64,000 nt of DNA from DASSBQ01 sp040981125 (lineage in GTDB: Bacteria > Nitrospirota > Nitrospiria > Nitrospirales > Nitrospiraceae), in contig JANRMQ010000006.1 in assembly GCA_040981125.1 (NCBI GenBank), positions 198,523 through 262,522 of the forward strand, in the 5' to 3' direction. The position numbers were made by a program, and so were the translations under genes. The notes under the pieces are model-generated. The model saw only the letters and a list, made by a program, of their open reading frames with translations, was not told the origin of the DNA and made no database searches. This document shows, piece after piece, positions 16,854-25,631 of this stretch (position 1 is its first letter; the number at the start of each line of letters is the position of its first letter).

Positions 16854-17510
16854 TCAGAGCAATCCCCGCTTCTGCAAATAATCGCGATCGATTACCGGGT
16901 TGGGTTTGTCCGGCAGGTTCCCCCGGTCCTGGAGCAGTCGCTCGACATACTTGCCGATCAGATCGGATTCCAGATTCACCCGATCCCCGACCTGCTTCAG
17001 ACCGAGCGTCGTCACCTTCGCGGTATGGGGAATAATCGACAGGAACAAAGAACGATCCGTCACTTTGTTCACGGTCAAGCTGATGCCGTCCACCGTAATC
17101 GACCCTTTCGGCACGCAGTATCGTAAGATCTCTTTCGGCGCTTCGCATTCCAGTAGAATCGCGTTGCCGTCCTGATGCCGGTTTCGAATCATGCCGATTC
17201 CGTCGACATGGCCGGACACGAGATGCCCGCCGATCCGTTCATTGAGTTTCATCGCCCGTTCCAGGTTAACAGGAGATCCTGCCGCCAACGTGCCGATCGT
17301 GGTGACGGATAAGGTTTCCGGCGAGACATCAACGGAAAAATCCGTGTCGGTCTGTGCCGTCACGGTCAAGCAGGCGCCGTTGACGCTGATGCTGGCTCCG
17401 GCGGTCAAATCAGTCATCACCGTCGACGCCATGATCGTCAGGCGCGTGCCGGCCAATCCTTTGGTGACGGTCGTCACCGCCCCCATTTCCTCAACAATCC
17501 CGGTAAACAT
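16854..17510 (-). CDS. ribE: Riboflavin synthase, alpha chain
   Basis: 218 residues made of two lumazine-binding repeats. The first starts MFTGIVEEMG and includes SVNGACLTV and VSPETL; the second starts GGHLVSGHVDG and includes ITVDGISLTVN and IPHTAKVTTLG. It converts two 6,7-dimethyl-8-ribityllumazine molecules into riboflavin and a pyrimidine by-product. It is downstream of ribD on the same strand, separated by four other reading frames and a partial repeat, so co-transcription is uncertain. Confidence 0.96.
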   Translation of the reverse strand: MFTGIVEEMGAVTTVTKGLAGTRLTIMASTVMTDLTAGASISVNGACLTVTAQTDTDFSVDVSPETLSVTTIGTLAAGSPVNLERAMKLNERIGGHLVSGHVDGIGMIRNRHQDGNAILLECEAPKEILRYCVPKGSITVDGISLTVNKVTDRSLFLSIIPHTAKVTTLGLKQVGDRVNLESDLIGKYVERLLQDRGNLPDKPNPVIDRDYLQKRGLL

Positions 17511-17556
17511 TCATCCCTCTCGCTTATCTGTTGTCGTTTCGTCTTCACGTCTCGGA

Positions 17557-17650
17557 TGGAACGGATCCGCGGCAAGGTTCGCGCGAGAACGCCACCAATA
17601 CTGCGACAGCGAAAAGCACTGCGCGGCGACCATTACAGATTCATTCCCCG
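17557..17650 (+). repeat. Structured dispersed repeat, family 1, partial copy B
   Basis: ATGGAACGGATCCGCGGCAAGG matches the first part of copy A with few changes, and GCACTGCGCGGCGACCATTAC continues the similarity. The second half (CAACGCATTATGG and CGTTCGTCAGCC) is missing. It lies between ribE and a tiny membrane-protein frame. Confidence 0.55.
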
Positions 17651-17763
17651 TCGCGCGACATAACCTGGCGAAACACCCAGACGAACACGACAATCAACAC
17701 AATGACGCCTGCCGCAGCCAGCACCCCGACGACAATATCACCGCTCTCGAATTGATGGTCCAT
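17641..17763 (-). CDS. Candidate 40-residue single-span membrane protein
   Basis: A short frame from ATG at 17763 to TGA at 17643. The protein has an acidic N-terminus (MDHQFESGD), one long hydrophobic span (IVVGVLAAAGVIVLIVVFVWVF, about residues 10-31, shown here in outline) and a short charged tail RQVMSRDGE. That pattern, acidic outside and basic inside, fits a real bitopic membrane peptide. It sits between the MFS gene and ribE in the same direction. No clear ribosome site is visible and no family was recognised. Confidence 0.5.
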   Translation of the reverse strand: MDHQFESGDIVVGVLAAAGVIVLIVVFVWVFRQVMSRDGE

Positions 17764-17823
17764 GTTCGGTAAATGACTGTCCCAATTAGAGGCTACATCG
17801 GGCGGCGAGCGCGCATTATAGCA

Positions 17824-18999
17824 TTATCGTCCGGTTCTCCCCATGGTCAGCCAGAAGACACCGGCGGCGACGACTTGAATGCCGGCAATGATTCCAAAGG
17901 CCGCTTGATAGCTGAGATGCGCGATGAGTACTCCGGCCAGCAACGGCCCGCTGGCATGTCCGATGTCCATGATCGTCCCCTGCATACCCATCCCGGCTCC
18001 CAGTCGCTTGAATTCCGAACTGTCGGCGACCAGCGCCGAAGAGGACGACGAGACGACCGCCTCCCCGAATCCAAATCCGGAGGCCAACAGGAGTAACAAT
18101 GGGAAGCTCGCCACCTGCGCGATCAAGACAAATGTGCCGGCGCAGATCATCAATCCCAGGAGAATCAACGGTTGGCGTCCCATCCGATCGGACACCCGCC
18201 CCATCACCGGTTTCGACAAAAACGATGTGATGGCCTGAATGCTGAACAGCAGCCCGATCTCCCCAGGATTGAGCCCGACCGAGACCCCGTACAGCGGCAG
18301 AAAGGCCATCAGCGCACCGTTCGCGATCATTTTGGCTGCGTCCGTCGAGCTGGTGATCAGTACCTTGCGGTTGCGCGCGACCGCAGCAAATCCCTTCCAC
18401 ATATCGGCCAGCACCGCGGAGAGACTTTTCTCCTTCACGTCGAGCGGAGGCGGTTTCAACCGCAGAGTAAAGAAGAGAATGAGCCCCAGGCATCCGAAGA
18501 GACCGGCCGTCACAAAAGCGGAGGAGAATCCTGACGTATACACCAGCCAGCCTCCGATGAAAGGACCAAGCAGCGCGCCCGATTGGGTACAGGCCGTATA
18601 CGTACCCAATGCCGCCCCTCGCCGCTCCTTGTACAGTTCGGCGACCGTGGCGAGGGCGCTGGGCGCAAAGATCGCCGTCGCCAACCCGTGCACGAATCGC
18701 AGGCCGGTCAACACGTTCAGGTCCGAGACGAAGGGATACACAAAGGGCGGCAGGCCGAACGCGACGACCCCGACGTGGAGCAGCAGACGGCGACCGTAAA
18801 TATCCGACAGCGCGCCGGACGGGAGCTTCAAAAATACCCCCGTAAGAGTCGAGACCGAGACAATGAGTCCGATCCGTTCCGGGCTTGCGCCGAGGGATTC
18901 GGCAAACAGCGCCAACACCGGCATACGCACCATGTTGTAGCTGATGAAGCAGAAGATGCCGATGGTGCAGAGCAGAACGAAACTGCGGGACGTGGTCAT
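17824..18999 (-). CDS. Major facilitator superfamily transporter
   Basis: 391 residues with about 12 hydrophobic spans. The MFS signature between helices 2 and 3 is visible as GALSDIYGRRLLL near residue 62, with a second version, GRVSDRMGRQPLI, in the C-terminal half near residue 273. This fits a proton-coupled drug or metabolite exporter; the substrate is unknown. It overlaps the stop of the preceding gene by four bases (ATGA), so it is translated in the same operon as the esterase and secreted protein upstream. Confidence 0.85.
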   Translation of the reverse strand: MTTSRSFVLLCTIGIFCFISYNMVRMPVLALFAESLGASPERIGLIVSVSTLTGVFLKLPSGALSDIYGRRLLLHVGVVAFGLPPFVYPFVSDLNVLTGLRFVHGLATAIFAPSALATVAELYKERRGAALGTYTACTQSGALLGPFIGGWLVYTSGFSSAFVTAGLFGCLGLILFFTLRLKPPPLDVKEKSLSAVLADMWKGFAAVARNRKVLITSSTDAAKMIANGALMAFLPLYGVSVGLNPGEIGLLFSIQAITSFLSKPVMGRVSDRMGRQPLILLGLMICAGTFVLIAQVASFPLLLLLASGFGFGEAVVSSSSSALVADSSEFKRLGAGMGMQGTIMDIGHASGPLLAGVLIAHLSYQAAFGIIAGIQVVAAGVFWLTMGRTGR

Positions 19000-19808
19000 G
19001 GGAAGGGCTGCATGCTTTCTGTCGCCGGGCCGGTGAATTGAGGATTCGACAACACGTGTTTCAAGAACGCCACCTGGTCGTCCGGCAACGGGGGAGGATC
19101 CATCGCCTCGAACAACACCCGCCCGGGATCGTGCCGCATCAGGTCGCCCAAGCGATCCGCCGCATGGAATGCTTTCATAAACTGGCGGGTCACGACTTTC
19201 CCGATCAGCGGACGCAGCACCGACATCACGCCCGAGAGAAAGCGATTATCGAGCCGCAGGTATGCCACGAGCGTCGTGTCCATCGCGGCGCTTCCGTTCA
19301 ATCCTTGTACAGGCTGTATCCTGAGCAACGCCACGGCCTTCCCCGTCACCGACGGCAACAATGTGCCGTCATGACGCCCCTCCAAGTAGTAAATCCTGGT
19401 GAACCGATCGCGATAGACCAACTGGGCTACGCCTTCGGTCCCTTCGCCGTCGCTTGCCCAAAAGACATCCGGTGCCTTGGCGGCGGCTTTATAGAGTCCG
19501 AGATCGAGACGATTCACCAGATGCGCGGCCATCGGGGGATGATCAAGCAGGTATCCATAGATCTCTTCCGTCAATGCGGTTCGAATCGGCCCGATCTTAT
19601 TCGCCGTGGTGTAGTTGTTCGTGATCGGCTGGAGGCGGCACGCCCATGAGGCAGTCACTTGCTCGACTGGAAAGATCACACCGGCATGCCGGGCGGGCAA
19701 GGGGCAGGATTCCGACTCAGCGTGAGCCATTTCAACGACAAGAGGCACGCCGATCACGATGACGAGCAAAGAATGCCATACATAGAAAAGCGGCCGCCGG
19801 ACCGTCAC
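18996..19808 (-). CDS. Secreted protein of unknown function
   Basis: 270 residues with a signal peptide (hydrophobic stretch to about residue 30, VEMAHAES). The mature part is mixed alpha/beta, with SCPLPARHAGVIFPVEQVTASWACRLQP carrying two cysteines that could form a disulfide (residues about 35 and 56). No catalytic motif was recognised. It overlaps both neighbours by four bases, esterase upstream and MFS transporter downstream, so the three probably act together or share regulation. Confidence 0.65.
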   Translation of the reverse strand: MTVRRPLFYVWHSLLVIVIGVPLVVEMAHAESESCPLPARHAGVIFPVEQVTASWACRLQPITNNYTTANKIGPIRTALTEEIYGYLLDHPPMAAHLVNRLDLGLYKAAAKAPDVFWASDGEGTEGVAQLVYRDRFTRIYYLEGRHDGTLLPSVTGKAVALLRIQPVQGLNGSAAMDTTLVAYLRLDNRFLSGVMSVLRPLIGKVVTRQFMKAFHAADRLGDLMRHDPGRVLFEAMDPPPLPDDQVAFLKHVLSNPQFTGPATESMQPFP

Positions 19809-21127
19809 GAAGGCCGCTCACGCACCGGGACAGTGAGTTGGGCGGGAAAGATTTGACCGGGATCCTTCCGAAGACGTGACTGGCTCAGCAAGGTTTCGAT
19901 GGAAGGAGCGACGAAGCCTTCATACGACAAGGCGCCGTTCGTCAGGACTCGCACCGGTTGAGTCAGATCCACCAACGATTCATTCAGAAACAACGTGTAT
20001 TGCCTGACATGATCGGTCCGCACGTCGATGCGGTTGGGCGCGCCAATCTCGACCTGCAGCCTCGCATAGCTTTTGGCGCGAATATCTTCGTCGTGCTTGT
20101 CGACCAGATCCTCGGAGAATGACGCGATCCGATCCGTCGCATCGATCCGGACCCAACTAAAGGGCGTCAGGTGGCTCGCATCGCGGACGACGGTCAACGC
20201 GGTCGGAGTCGCGGTCCGATGCCGGCTATCGAACCAGTACACCAGCGCCGGCAATTCCTCCCGCGGGAAGAAATGCCCTCCTGCCATCGGGTGGACGCCG
20301 TCATGTTCGCGATAGATATGGGGATAGCCGAGATGAGTCAACTCTTTATCGAGTCTTCGGCTCAATTCCACCGGCATCACTTCATCGCGCGCTCCGTGAA
20401 TGATGTAGACCGGCGTAGACCGCAAGTTTTCCAAGAACGGAAACAGCACGTCATCCAATCCGCTCGCCATCGGTGCGATGCCGGCAAACAGCGGGGCATG
20501 GTGCATGCCGATCAACCAGGCGCCGATTCCCCCATTGGACATGCCGGTCAAAAACACTCGGTCGGGATCGACATGGTAGCGCCGCTCCACTTCGCGGATG
20601 ACCGCCAGCACTACTTCCTCCGCCCGTCTGGTATACCAGGCGCCCATCGGATAGGACGGACATACAAGGATATACCGATCGGTGAGGCGGGGCTGCCACC
20701 GTTCAATGTAAGCGTCTCCCGAGAAGCCGGCGCCGTGGAGGCACACGACGAGCCCGTATGAATCCGCGGGCCGATACGATTCCGGCACATACAGGCTGTA
20801 TTGATAGGTCCGAGTGCGAAGCATCAGCCGTTCGTGGAGAAAGATCCCGACCGGCTGCGGGCCGTACGGCCGTCCCGCTCGGATGGTGCGCTCCAGTGCG
20901 GATAATTGACCGGCAAACCGTTCTTTGATTTGCGGAGCCAGTCGATCAGCCCGATCGCTGTCTTCGGTTGTCAAGTACTCCCAGACCAACTGAGCGGAAT
21001 GATCGCCGGCTGCCTGATCCTCCTCCGCCTGAATCACCGGCGGCATCGCCGCCCAGAGCACAAGCGCGATCACGAGCCGTACGGCTTGAGTGATTCGTCG
21101 TGCGAGCAAGCCATTCATCGTCGCCAC
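19805..21127 (-). CDS. Secreted alpha/beta-hydrolase, PHB depolymerase/esterase-like
   Basis: 440 residues with an N-terminal signal sequence (hydrophobic to about residue 35). The hydrolase core has LVVCLHGAGFSG as oxyanion region, the nucleophile in TGMSNGGIGAW and a His in DGVHPMAGGHFF, with IHGARDEVMPV supplying the probable acid. This is the layout of secreted poly(3-hydroxybutyrate) depolymerase and feruloyl-esterase-like proteins. A beta-rich C-terminal extension of about 120 residues follows. It starts seven bases after ribD ends and heads the overlapping esterase, secreted-protein and MFS set. Substrate unknown. Confidence 0.78.
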   Translation of the reverse strand: MATMNGLLARRITQAVRLVIALVLWAAMPPVIQAEEDQAAGDHSAQLVWEYLTTEDSDRADRLAPQIKERFAGQLSALERTIRAGRPYGPQPVGIFLHERLMLRTRTYQYSLYVPESYRPADSYGLVVCLHGAGFSGDAYIERWQPRLTDRYILVCPSYPMGAWYTRRAEEVVLAVIREVERRYHVDPDRVFLTGMSNGGIGAWLIGMHHAPLFAGIAPMASGLDDVLFPFLENLRSTPVYIIHGARDEVMPVELSRRLDKELTHLGYPHIYREHDGVHPMAGGHFFPREELPALVYWFDSRHRTATPTALTVVRDASHLTPFSWVRIDATDRIASFSEDLVDKHDEDIRAKSYARLQVEIGAPNRIDVRTDHVRQYTLFLNESLVDLTQPVRVLTNGALSYEGFVAPSIETLLSQSRLRKDPGQIFPAQLTVPVRERPS

Positions 21128-21134
21128 TTACCGG

Positions 21135-22265
21135 CTACTGATGGTGAACATCCGCCTCTATCACCATATCACGCCCGGCCCGGCGAATGGTGACGGCCTC
21201 AAGCAGCAGGCTCTCATGGAGATGCTTCGGGGACGCGCCTCCGATCACGCTCTTCGCATCATCCCCTCCGAGCAACCGCGGGGCGATATACAGAACAACC
21301 CGGTCGACCAGATTGCTGCGAATCAGGGAAGCATTGACGGCGCTGCCTCCCTCCACCAGCAGACTCGTAATCTTCAGACGTCCGAGCTGCCGGCAGAGAT
21401 CGGCCAGCGAGACACGGCCTTCCTTTCCGGAAACCACCAGCACGTCGATCCCCTGTCTGCGGAGCGAGCGGAGCTTTCGAGTCGACGCTGTTCTTGTCGT
21501 GGCGATGAGGGTATGAGCGTCGTGTGTTCGGCTCAACACCCGTGCCTTCAAGGGAATCCGAAGCCGGCTGTCCACCACGATACGAATCGGCTGGCGCGAA
21601 GCCAATTTCAGCGGGCGGTCGGATACCCGTGCCGTGAGGGTCGGATCATCGCGCAACACCGTGCCGATTCCCACGAGCACTGCATCGACCCGTGATCGCT
21701 GGCGATGCGCGTCCCGGCGGGCCGCTTCGCCGGTAATCCAACGCGACTCACCGGAAGCCGTCGCAATCTTTCCGTCGAGCGTCATGCCCGCCTTGAGTGT
21801 AACGAACGGCCGGCCTGTTTCCATCCAATGGGAATAGACGATGTTGAGCCGCCGCGCCTGTTGCGCGCAGCATCCGATGTCGACGGAGAGCCCCGCTGCT
21901 CTCAATTTGCGGATGCCTCGTCCGCTCACCAGCGGATTGGGATCAATTTGAGCGACGACGACCCGGCGGACGCCGGATGCTTGAATGAGGGGTACACAGG
22001 GAGGCGTTCGTTTGTTGGTATGGCCGCACGGCTCCAATGTCACGTACAGTGTTGCGCCGGCTGCGCGTCGACCGGCTTGCCGCAATGCGAAGACTTCCGC
22101 ATGGGGGCCGCCCGCCCGGCGGTGATAGCCTTGTCCGACAATGAGCCCGGCGGCGGTGACGACGACAGCCCCGACCATGGGATTCGGGCTGGTTCGGCCC
22201 CGGCCCTTCGCCGCGAGGCGAAGGGCCAGCGTCATGTACTGCTGGTCACGATCGGCCTGAGTCAC
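21135..22265 (-). CDS. ribD: Bifunctional diaminohydroxyphosphoribosylaminopyrimidine deaminase / 5-amino-6-(5-phosphoribosylamino)uracil reductase
   Basis: 376 residues. The N-terminal zinc deaminase domain has PHAEVFAL (catalytic Glu, zinc His) and LEPCGHTNKRTPPC (zinc cysteines). The C-terminal reductase domain runs from about residue 150, with VTLKAGMTLDGKIAT and SLLVEGGSAVNASLI. It performs steps two and three of riboflavin synthesis. The GTG start overlaps the ppdK stop by four bases, showing translational coupling to ppdK. Confidence 0.95.
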   Translation of the reverse strand: MTQADRDQQYMTLALRLAAKGRGRTSPNPMVGAVVVTAAGLIVGQGYHRRAGGPHAEVFALRQAGRRAAGATLYVTLEPCGHTNKRTPPCVPLIQASGVRRVVVAQIDPNPLVSGRGIRKLRAAGLSVDIGCCAQQARRLNIVYSHWMETGRPFVTLKAGMTLDGKIATASGESRWITGEAARRDAHRQRSRVDAVLVGIGTVLRDDPTLTARVSDRPLKLASRQPIRIVVDSRLRIPLKARVLSRTHDAHTLIATTRTASTRKLRSLRRQGIDVLVVSGKEGRVSLADLCRQLGRLKITSLLVEGGSAVNASLIRSNLVDRVVLYIAPRLLGGDDAKSVIGGASPKHLHESLLLEAVTIRRAGRDMVIEADVHHQ

Positions 22266-25066
22266 CGCTTCTTGCGCGCCGACCGGTTTCGAGACCGGGA
22301 GACGGTTCTGGCCGGCTTCCGACTGGAGTGCGTGCCGGTCTTGGCCCCCGGCGTGGCCTTCTTGCTTTCCTGTTCAGCCAACGCCGCATGCGCAGCCGCC
22401 AGCCTCGCGATCGGCACCCGGTACGGAGAACAGCTGACATAATCCAACCCGAGTTGGTGGCAAAATTCGACCGATGACGGATCACCGCCGTGTTCGCCGC
22501 AAATGCCGAGTTTGATATCCGGTCTTGTCTTCCGTCCGCCGGCGATGGCGATGCGCATCAGCGCGCCGACTCCCTCGCGATCCAAGGTCGCGAAGGGATC
22601 GCTATCCAGAATGTTCACCGTCTTGTAATAGTCCACGAACTTGGCTGCGTCGTCCCGCGAGAAACCGAAGGCCGTCTGTGTCAGGTCGTTGGTGCCGAAA
22701 GAAAAGAATTCGGCCTCCTGCGCGATGCGATCGGCCGTGACGGCCGCACGCGGCAGCTCGATCATCGTGCCCACGAGATAGGACAACTTCTGATTGCACC
22801 GTTTCATGGTTTCTTGGGCGACTTCGCGCACGAGGTCTTTTTGCGCTTTCATTTCCGAGACCATGCCGACCAGCGGGATCATGATTTCGGGTACGATCTT
22901 TTTCCCTTCTTTGGCGACTTCGCAGGCGGCTTCCATGACGGCGGCCACCTGCATGCGGGTGATCTCCGGCATCGTAATCCCCAACCGGCATCCGCGAAGG
23001 CCCAGCATCGGATTGAACTCGTGCAACTCCTCGACACGGGCCAAAAGCAGCTTCTTCTCTTCGATGACCGCTTGCGCCCCGCCGGTCAGTTCGAGTTGAG
23101 CGATCTCGACCATGAGTTCTTCCCGCTTGGGAAGAAATTCGTGGAGCGGCGGATCGAGCAGGCGGATCGTCACGGGATAGCCCTTCATCTCCCGGTACAG
23201 GCCGATGAAGTCCTGCTTCTGCAGCGGCAATAATTGCTCCAGATACTTTTCCCGTTCTTCGCGCTTCCTGGCCAGAATCATCTTCTGCATCATCGGGATG
23301 CGATCTTCGGCAAAGAACATGTGCTCGGTCCGGCACAGGCCGATGCCTTCCGCCCCGAATCCGCGGGCGATGCGCGCTTGATCGGGCACATCCGCATTGG
23401 CCCTGACTCGAAGCTTCCGGACATCATCCGCCCATTTCAACACCTGTTCGAATAACTGATACTTTTCCGACTTAGCCGGCTCTATCTTCTCCTGCAGCAC
23501 TTGAATCACTTCGGATTCCACCACCGGGATGTCGCCGCCGTACACGTTTCCCGTCGTCCCATTGATCGACAGGAAATCGCCTTCGCGGAACACCTGCGTC
23601 CCGATTCGGACCGATTGCGCATCGATGACCTCGACCGCGTCACAGCCGGCCACGCAGACTTTGCCCATCTGCCGGGCGACTACCGCGGCATGCGACGTCA
23701 TCCCGCCGCGGGCCGTCAGGAATCCCAACGCCGCGTTCATGCCGTGAATGTCGTCCGGACTGGTCTCCTGCCGTACGAGGACGACGCGGTTCCCGGCTTC
23801 CTTCATCTCCACCGCTCGTTCCGGTGTCAGCGCAATCTTTCCCGCCGCGGCGCCCGGTCCGGCCGGAAGCCCTTTCCCCAGCGGATGGCAATGCCCCTCT
23901 TCATTGGCGTCGAAAATCGGATAGAGATACTGGGCGATCTGATCCGGAGCAATCCGCTGCAGCGCTTCTTTTCTGGAAATGACGCCTTCCTTCACCATGT
24001 CCACCGCAATGCGCACCGCGGCGATCCCGGTCCGCTTCCCGACGCGCGTCTGCAGCATGTACAACTTGCCTTCCTGGATCGTGAACTCCAGGTCCAGCAT
24101 GTCCCGATAGTGGCGCTCGAGTTTTTTGTAGGTCGCCTCCAGCTCTTTGTAGGCTGCCGGCACCGTCTTGGCGAGCTGTCCCACCGGCAGCGGCGTGCGG
24201 ATTCCCGCGACCACATCTTCCCCCTGCGCATTCATCAAGCACTCGCCGAAGAAATGCTTGACCCCCGTCGCGGGATCCCGGGTAAAGGCCACGCCGGTGC
24301 CGCTCGTCTCGCCCATGTTCCCAAAGACCATCGCGACGACATTGACCGCCGTGCCCCAGGAATCGGGGATATCGTACAGCCGGCGATAGGTGACCGCTCG
24401 GGCGCCGTACCAGGAGGAGAAGACTGCATTGATCGCCATACGCAGCTGCTCCAGTGGGTCGTCCGGGAAATCCCGCTTGGTCTCCTCCTTGACCAATTCC
24501 TTGAAACTCACGACCAGTTCCTTGAGGGCCTTGGCATCCAAATGGGTGTCCTGTGTGACTCCCAAGTCCTGCTTCTTGTGTTTGAGAATGTCTTCAAAAT
24601 GCTCGCGGTTCACCCCCATGACGATGCTGCCGAACATCCCGATGAACCGGCGATAACTGTCCTGTGCAAAGCGCTCGTTCCGCGTCTTCGCCGCCAACGC
24701 CTGCACCGTCTTGGTGGTGAGCCCGACATTGAGCACAGTGTCCATCATGCCCGGCATCGAGGCCCGCGCCCCGGACCGCACCGACACCAGTAAGGGATTA
24801 TCGGGATCGCCGAATCCGGCGCTCATGGAACGCTCGACCCGCTTCAACGCGTGCAGCGCTTCTTCCATCATGCCGGGAGGAAACGCCTTACCCCTCTTGT
24901 AATACTCGACGCAGGCTTCGGTAGAAATCGTGAAGCCGGCGGGAACGGAGATTTCCAAATTCGTCATTTCGGCAAGCCCGGCCCCCTTGCCGCCGAGCAA
25001 TTCCTTCATGCCGCCCGCGCCCTCAGCCTTCCCATCTCCAAAGTAGTAGACGTATTTTTTACCCAC
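22262..25066 (-). CDS. ppdK: Pyruvate, phosphate dikinase
   Basis: 934 residues. It starts KKYVYYFGDGKAEG and contains the ATP-grasp LLGGKGAGLAEM block. The phosphohistidine is in GGMTSHAAVVARQMGK. The PEP/pyruvate TIM barrel ends with GICGEHGGDPSSVEF and the catalytic Cys in DYVSCSPYRVPIARLA. It interconverts pyruvate, ATP and phosphate with PEP, AMP and diphosphate; in autotrophs it feeds PEP from pyruvate. The last 35 or so residues form an unusual Lys/Arg/Ser-rich tail beyond the normal enzyme end. It is followed by overlapping ribD. Confidence 0.97.
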   Translation of the reverse strand: MGKKYVYYFGDGKAEGAGGMKELLGGKGAGLAEMTNLEISVPAGFTISTEACVEYYKRGKAFPPGMMEEALHALKRVERSMSAGFGDPDNPLLVSVRSGARASMPGMMDTVLNVGLTTKTVQALAAKTRNERFAQDSYRRFIGMFGSIVMGVNREHFEDILKHKKQDLGVTQDTHLDAKALKELVVSFKELVKEETKRDFPDDPLEQLRMAINAVFSSWYGARAVTYRRLYDIPDSWGTAVNVVAMVFGNMGETSGTGVAFTRDPATGVKHFFGECLMNAQGEDVVAGIRTPLPVGQLAKTVPAAYKELEATYKKLERHYRDMLDLEFTIQEGKLYMLQTRVGKRTGIAAVRIAVDMVKEGVISRKEALQRIAPDQIAQYLYPIFDANEEGHCHPLGKGLPAGPGAAAGKIALTPERAVEMKEAGNRVVLVRQETSPDDIHGMNAALGFLTARGGMTSHAAVVARQMGKVCVAGCDAVEVIDAQSVRIGTQVFREGDFLSINGTTGNVYGGDIPVVESEVIQVLQEKIEPAKSEKYQLFEQVLKWADDVRKLRVRANADVPDQARIARGFGAEGIGLCRTEHMFFAEDRIPMMQKMILARKREEREKYLEQLLPLQKQDFIGLYREMKGYPVTIRLLDPPLHEFLPKREELMVEIAQLELTGGAQAVIEEKKLLLARVEELHEFNPMLGLRGCRLGITMPEITRMQVAAVMEAACEVAKEGKKIVPEIMIPLVGMVSEMKAQKDLVREVAQETMKRCNQKLSYLVGTMIELPRAAVTADRIAQEAEFFSFGTNDLTQTAFGFSRDDAAKFVDYYKTVNILDSDPFATLDREGVGALMRIAIAGGRKTRPDIKLGICGEHGGDPSSVEFCHQLGLDYVSCSPYRVPIARLAAAHAALAEQESKKATPGAKTGTHSSRKPARTVSRSRNRSARKKR

Positions 25067-25095
25067 GCTGTCCTCTCCTTCTCATGACAGGATGT

Positions 25096-25617
25096 TCAAT
25101 GAAGCGGCGCGGACTGTTGCGCGGCCGTTTCCAGTTTGGTGCGATAGCGGTTGACCAAGTGCCGTTTCAGCAAGATCCCGAACACCACAATGATAACGAC
25201 AAACGCCCCTACGACAAACAGACGATAATCCACCAGCGGCCCATAGTCCAAGTAGAATTTTCCGTCGGCGCCTTGCTTGATTTCGGTTTCTTTTTGAAAG
25301 GTGTGGGTGCGGCCGCTCGAATCGGCCAGGTTGATCCACTCCGAGCAGAACTGCACCGGAGTTTCGGCGCCCGGCACGTTCCGGTAGGCCAACCGGAGGC
25401 AGATGTCCTGCTTGGCATTATAGACATCGGGCGTACGGACCAGCCGCTCGAAAGTGGTGCCCGTAACCCAGAGGCCGAAAAGGAAGATCCCATTGCAGAC
25501 CACCATCATGACGATACTGACAACGGAAGCGAAGCGGCGGACTTTCTTCGCCCTCAGTTCGGCTTCGTCCGGCAAGAGCGGGACGGGCCGGATCGCCTGG
25601 TCGGAGGTGGAGTCCAT
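25096..25617 (-). CDS. Two-span membrane protein of unknown function
   Basis: 173 residues. Two hydrophobic helices, about residues 30-52 and 133-153, bracket a soluble loop that holds Cys residues (DICLRLAY, VQFCSEW) and would face the periplasm. The N-terminus is charged and the C-terminus short and basic. It lies between glyS and ppdK in the same direction with short gaps. No family was recognised. Confidence 0.65.
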   Translation of the reverse strand: MDSTSDQAIRPVPLLPDEAELRAKKVRRFASVVSIVMMVVCNGIFLFGLWVTGTTFERLVRTPDVYNAKQDICLRLAYRNVPGAETPVQFCSEWINLADSSGRTHTFQKETEIKQGADGKFYLDYGPLVDYRLFVVGAFVVIIVVFGILLKRHLVNRYRTKLETAAQQSAPLH

Positions 25618-25631
25618 GGGCCCATCATACC

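Noticed and set aside
23501..24793. 430-codon plus-strand frame over ppdK
   Set aside because: It is an antisense shadow of ppdK; its His/Arg-rich composition is typical of such frames.
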